DNA of 64,000 nucleotides from a bacterium 1XD21-13 (GTDB lineage Bacteria; Bacillota; Clostridia; Lachnospirales; Lachnospiraceae). Below the pieces are notes generated by a model. It saw nothing but the letters and a program-made list of their open reading frames with translations. It made no database searches and was not told the DNA's origin. Location: assembly GCA_009917555.1 (NCBI GenBank), contig QZDX01000004.1, positions 223,039 to 287,038 of the forward strand. The letters run 5' to 3'. This document shows, piece by piece, positions 62,646 to 64,000 of the stretch. Positions within the stretch are counted from its first letter, which is position 1. Each line of letters opens with the position of its first letter. The translations under genes and the position numbers were made by a program.

Positions 62646-63929
62646 AGCGGGCCGCCAGGGGCAGTCCAAATGGTGGAGGGCCGCAAGTTTTTTCTGGACG
62701 TTGGTGCCTGCCCCCATTTTGGAGGTGGAGCCTAAGAGGACACGCACCTGGCCCTTCCTGACTTTCGAGAATAACTCCGCTTTCTGGGCGTCCGTCTTTG
62801 CGTCATGGATAAAAGCCACCTGCTCCGGCGGCACACCCTGGGCCATGAGCTTCTGCTTGATGTCGTCATACACATTGAAGGAGCCGTCCCCGTGGGGCGT
62901 GGAGAGGTCGCAGAACACCAGCTGCGCCCCTTTCTGGGAAGCGGTGTCATGCCAGACATTTAACACGTTCTTCACACAGGCGTTGACCTTGCTCTCCGGG
63001 TCGTCCGGCAGTTCCGGGTAGGCCAGCCGCTGGTCTAAGGCCAGCTTCCGCCCGTCTGACGTAATCTTGAGCATATTGTCGTCCCTGGGTTCTACCAGGC
63101 GGTTCCTTACGTCCTCCGCCCGTTCCCCCAGTTCGGCCACTAACTCCTTTTGAAACTCACTGGGCTTGGTGACGATAGTCAGGTTTTCCGATTCCGGCAC
63201 GGGGAGTTTTAACATATCCGCTGTCTGGATATCCGCCGATTCCTTCCACATGGCCATCAGCTCCGGCAGGTTGAAGAACTTGGCGAATCTCGTCTTTGCC
63301 CGGAAGCCCCCGCCCTCCGGGGCCAGCTCCAGGGCTGTCACCGTTTCCCCGAAAGCCGCCGCCCAACTGTCAAAGTGTTCCATGCCGGTGCTTTTTAAAA
63401 GGTCATATTGGAGATACCTCATCATGGTGTAAAGTTCCACCATGGAGTTGCTCACTGGGGTTCCCGTGGCGAACACCACGCCCTTGCCCCCGGTAAGGCT
63501 GTCCAGATACCGGCACTTGGCAAACATGTCGCTGGACTTCTGGGCCTCGGACTGGCCAATCCCTGCCACATTCCGCATTTTCGTTGTGAGGAAAAGGTTC
63601 TTAAAGCCGTGGGCCTCGTCCACAAACAGCTTGTCAACCCCCAGTTCCTCAAAAGTCACTACGTCATCTTTGCGGCTCTGGTCGTTCAGCTTTTGCAGCT
63701 TTGCCTCCAGGCTCTTGCGGGATTTCTCCAGCTGCTTAATGGTGTAGCGTTCCCCATTCTGCTCCTTGGCCTCGGCAATCCCGTCTAAGATTTGGTCGAT
63801 CTGATCCCGCAGGATTTCCTTCTGGCGCTCCGGGGATAAAGGAATCTTTTCAAACTGGGAGTGGCCGATCACCACGGCGTCATAATCCCCGGTGGCGATA
63901 CGGGAACAGAATTTCTTCCGGTTCTGGGG
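62646..63929 (-). pseudogene. Middle part of the giant SNF2-type helicase gene of ICE2
   Basis: The frame contains helicase motifs: VDKLFVDEAHGFKNLF (DEAH), VFATGTPVSNSMVELY, VLLGSTSKMGAGTNVQ and LDCPWRPAD, where it is cut by the mobilizable element. Its continuation is at 48333-49345. Upstream it is cut again at 63930, directly before PQNRKKFCSRIATGDYDAVV, by an insertion-sequence end. Both ends are therefore lost and the protein cannot be made whole in this genome copy. Confidence 0.9.
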
Positions 63930-64000
63930 TGATTATTCTAAAGCTTGGGAGCCACTAATTTAAAGCTTGAGAGCCACCTGAAATCTGTTCTTATTTTAAT
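63930..64000. mobile_element. End of an IS21-like insertion sequence (continues beyond the window)
   Basis: Starting with TG at the break of the helicase frame, two similar blocks follow, TCTAAAGCTTGGGAGCCAC and TTTAAAGCTTGAGAGCCAC. Repeated blocks near a TG end are typical of the IS21 family. No transposase is in the window to confirm it. Confidence 0.55.

Overview
The window looks like accessory DNA of a gut-type Clostridia (Lachnospiraceae-like Bacillota). The reasons are Tn1549/Tn4451-style modules (TnpV- and TnpW-like proteins, large serine recombinases with DUF4368-type tails, a KTR cysteine-rich protein, several region-4-only sigma-like proteins), strong GGAGG ribosome sites with frequent TTG/GTG starts, and patchwork base composition. 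I see no rRNA, tRNA or CRISPR. Almost everything is mobile-element backbone or cargo.

Region 1 (1-19353, + strand) is the transfer block of an integrative conjugative element (ICE1): DUF4240 protein, TrbL/VirB6-like membrane protein, DUF4406 protein, VirB3-like protein, TrsD-like protein, Fic protein, VirB4 ATPase, an amidoligase/gamma-glutamylcyclotransferase pair, an NlpC/P60 hydrolase, a ribbon-helix-helix protein, MobP3 relaxase, DUF3991/TOPRIM protein, VirD4 coupling ATPase and a winged-helix protein. AT-rich cargo sits inside it: a DUF1016 nuclease, an antitoxin whose toxin gene is broken by a stop codon, and an unrecognised two-gene set (DUF4365-like nuclease plus a 216-residue protein) that could be a defence system.

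Region 2 (19510-25960) is a compact lanthipeptide locus: XRE repressor, unknown protein, AgrA/AgrC-like LytTR regulator and GHKL kinase, a 45-residue precursor ending in Cys-Cys, an attenuator-like hairpin and LanM. No transporter or immunity gene accompanies it. Related repeats lie at both ends.

Region 3 (26045-35985) holds a 2698-residue secreted RHS/YD-repeat protein with a GC-rich core and an AT-rich polymorphic C-terminus. Two related membrane proteins follow; the second ends in a biotinyl/lipoyl-like domain without the modifiable lysine.

Region 4 (36000 to the right edge, mostly - strand) is a second, Tn1549-like element (ICE2): serine recombinase, TnpW-like protein, sigma-like proteins, XRE regulator, GntR/ABC cassette, relaxase, MobC and a giant SNF2-type helicase. 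Between MobC and relaxase lie two tandem TIR + membrane-macro gene pairs that match the architecture of type II Thoeris anti-phage defence. The helicase gene is split by a 13.3-kb integrated mobilizable element (about 49345-62645) that has its own serine recombinase, ParB-like protein, MobV relaxase, a pMV158-like oriT, iteron-like repeats, a RepA-like ATPase, three sigma-like proteins, a two-component system, an ABC exporter and TnpV. Its insertion point can be reconstructed to a GA dinucleotide. The same helicase is cut a second time by what looks like an IS21-type end at 63930.
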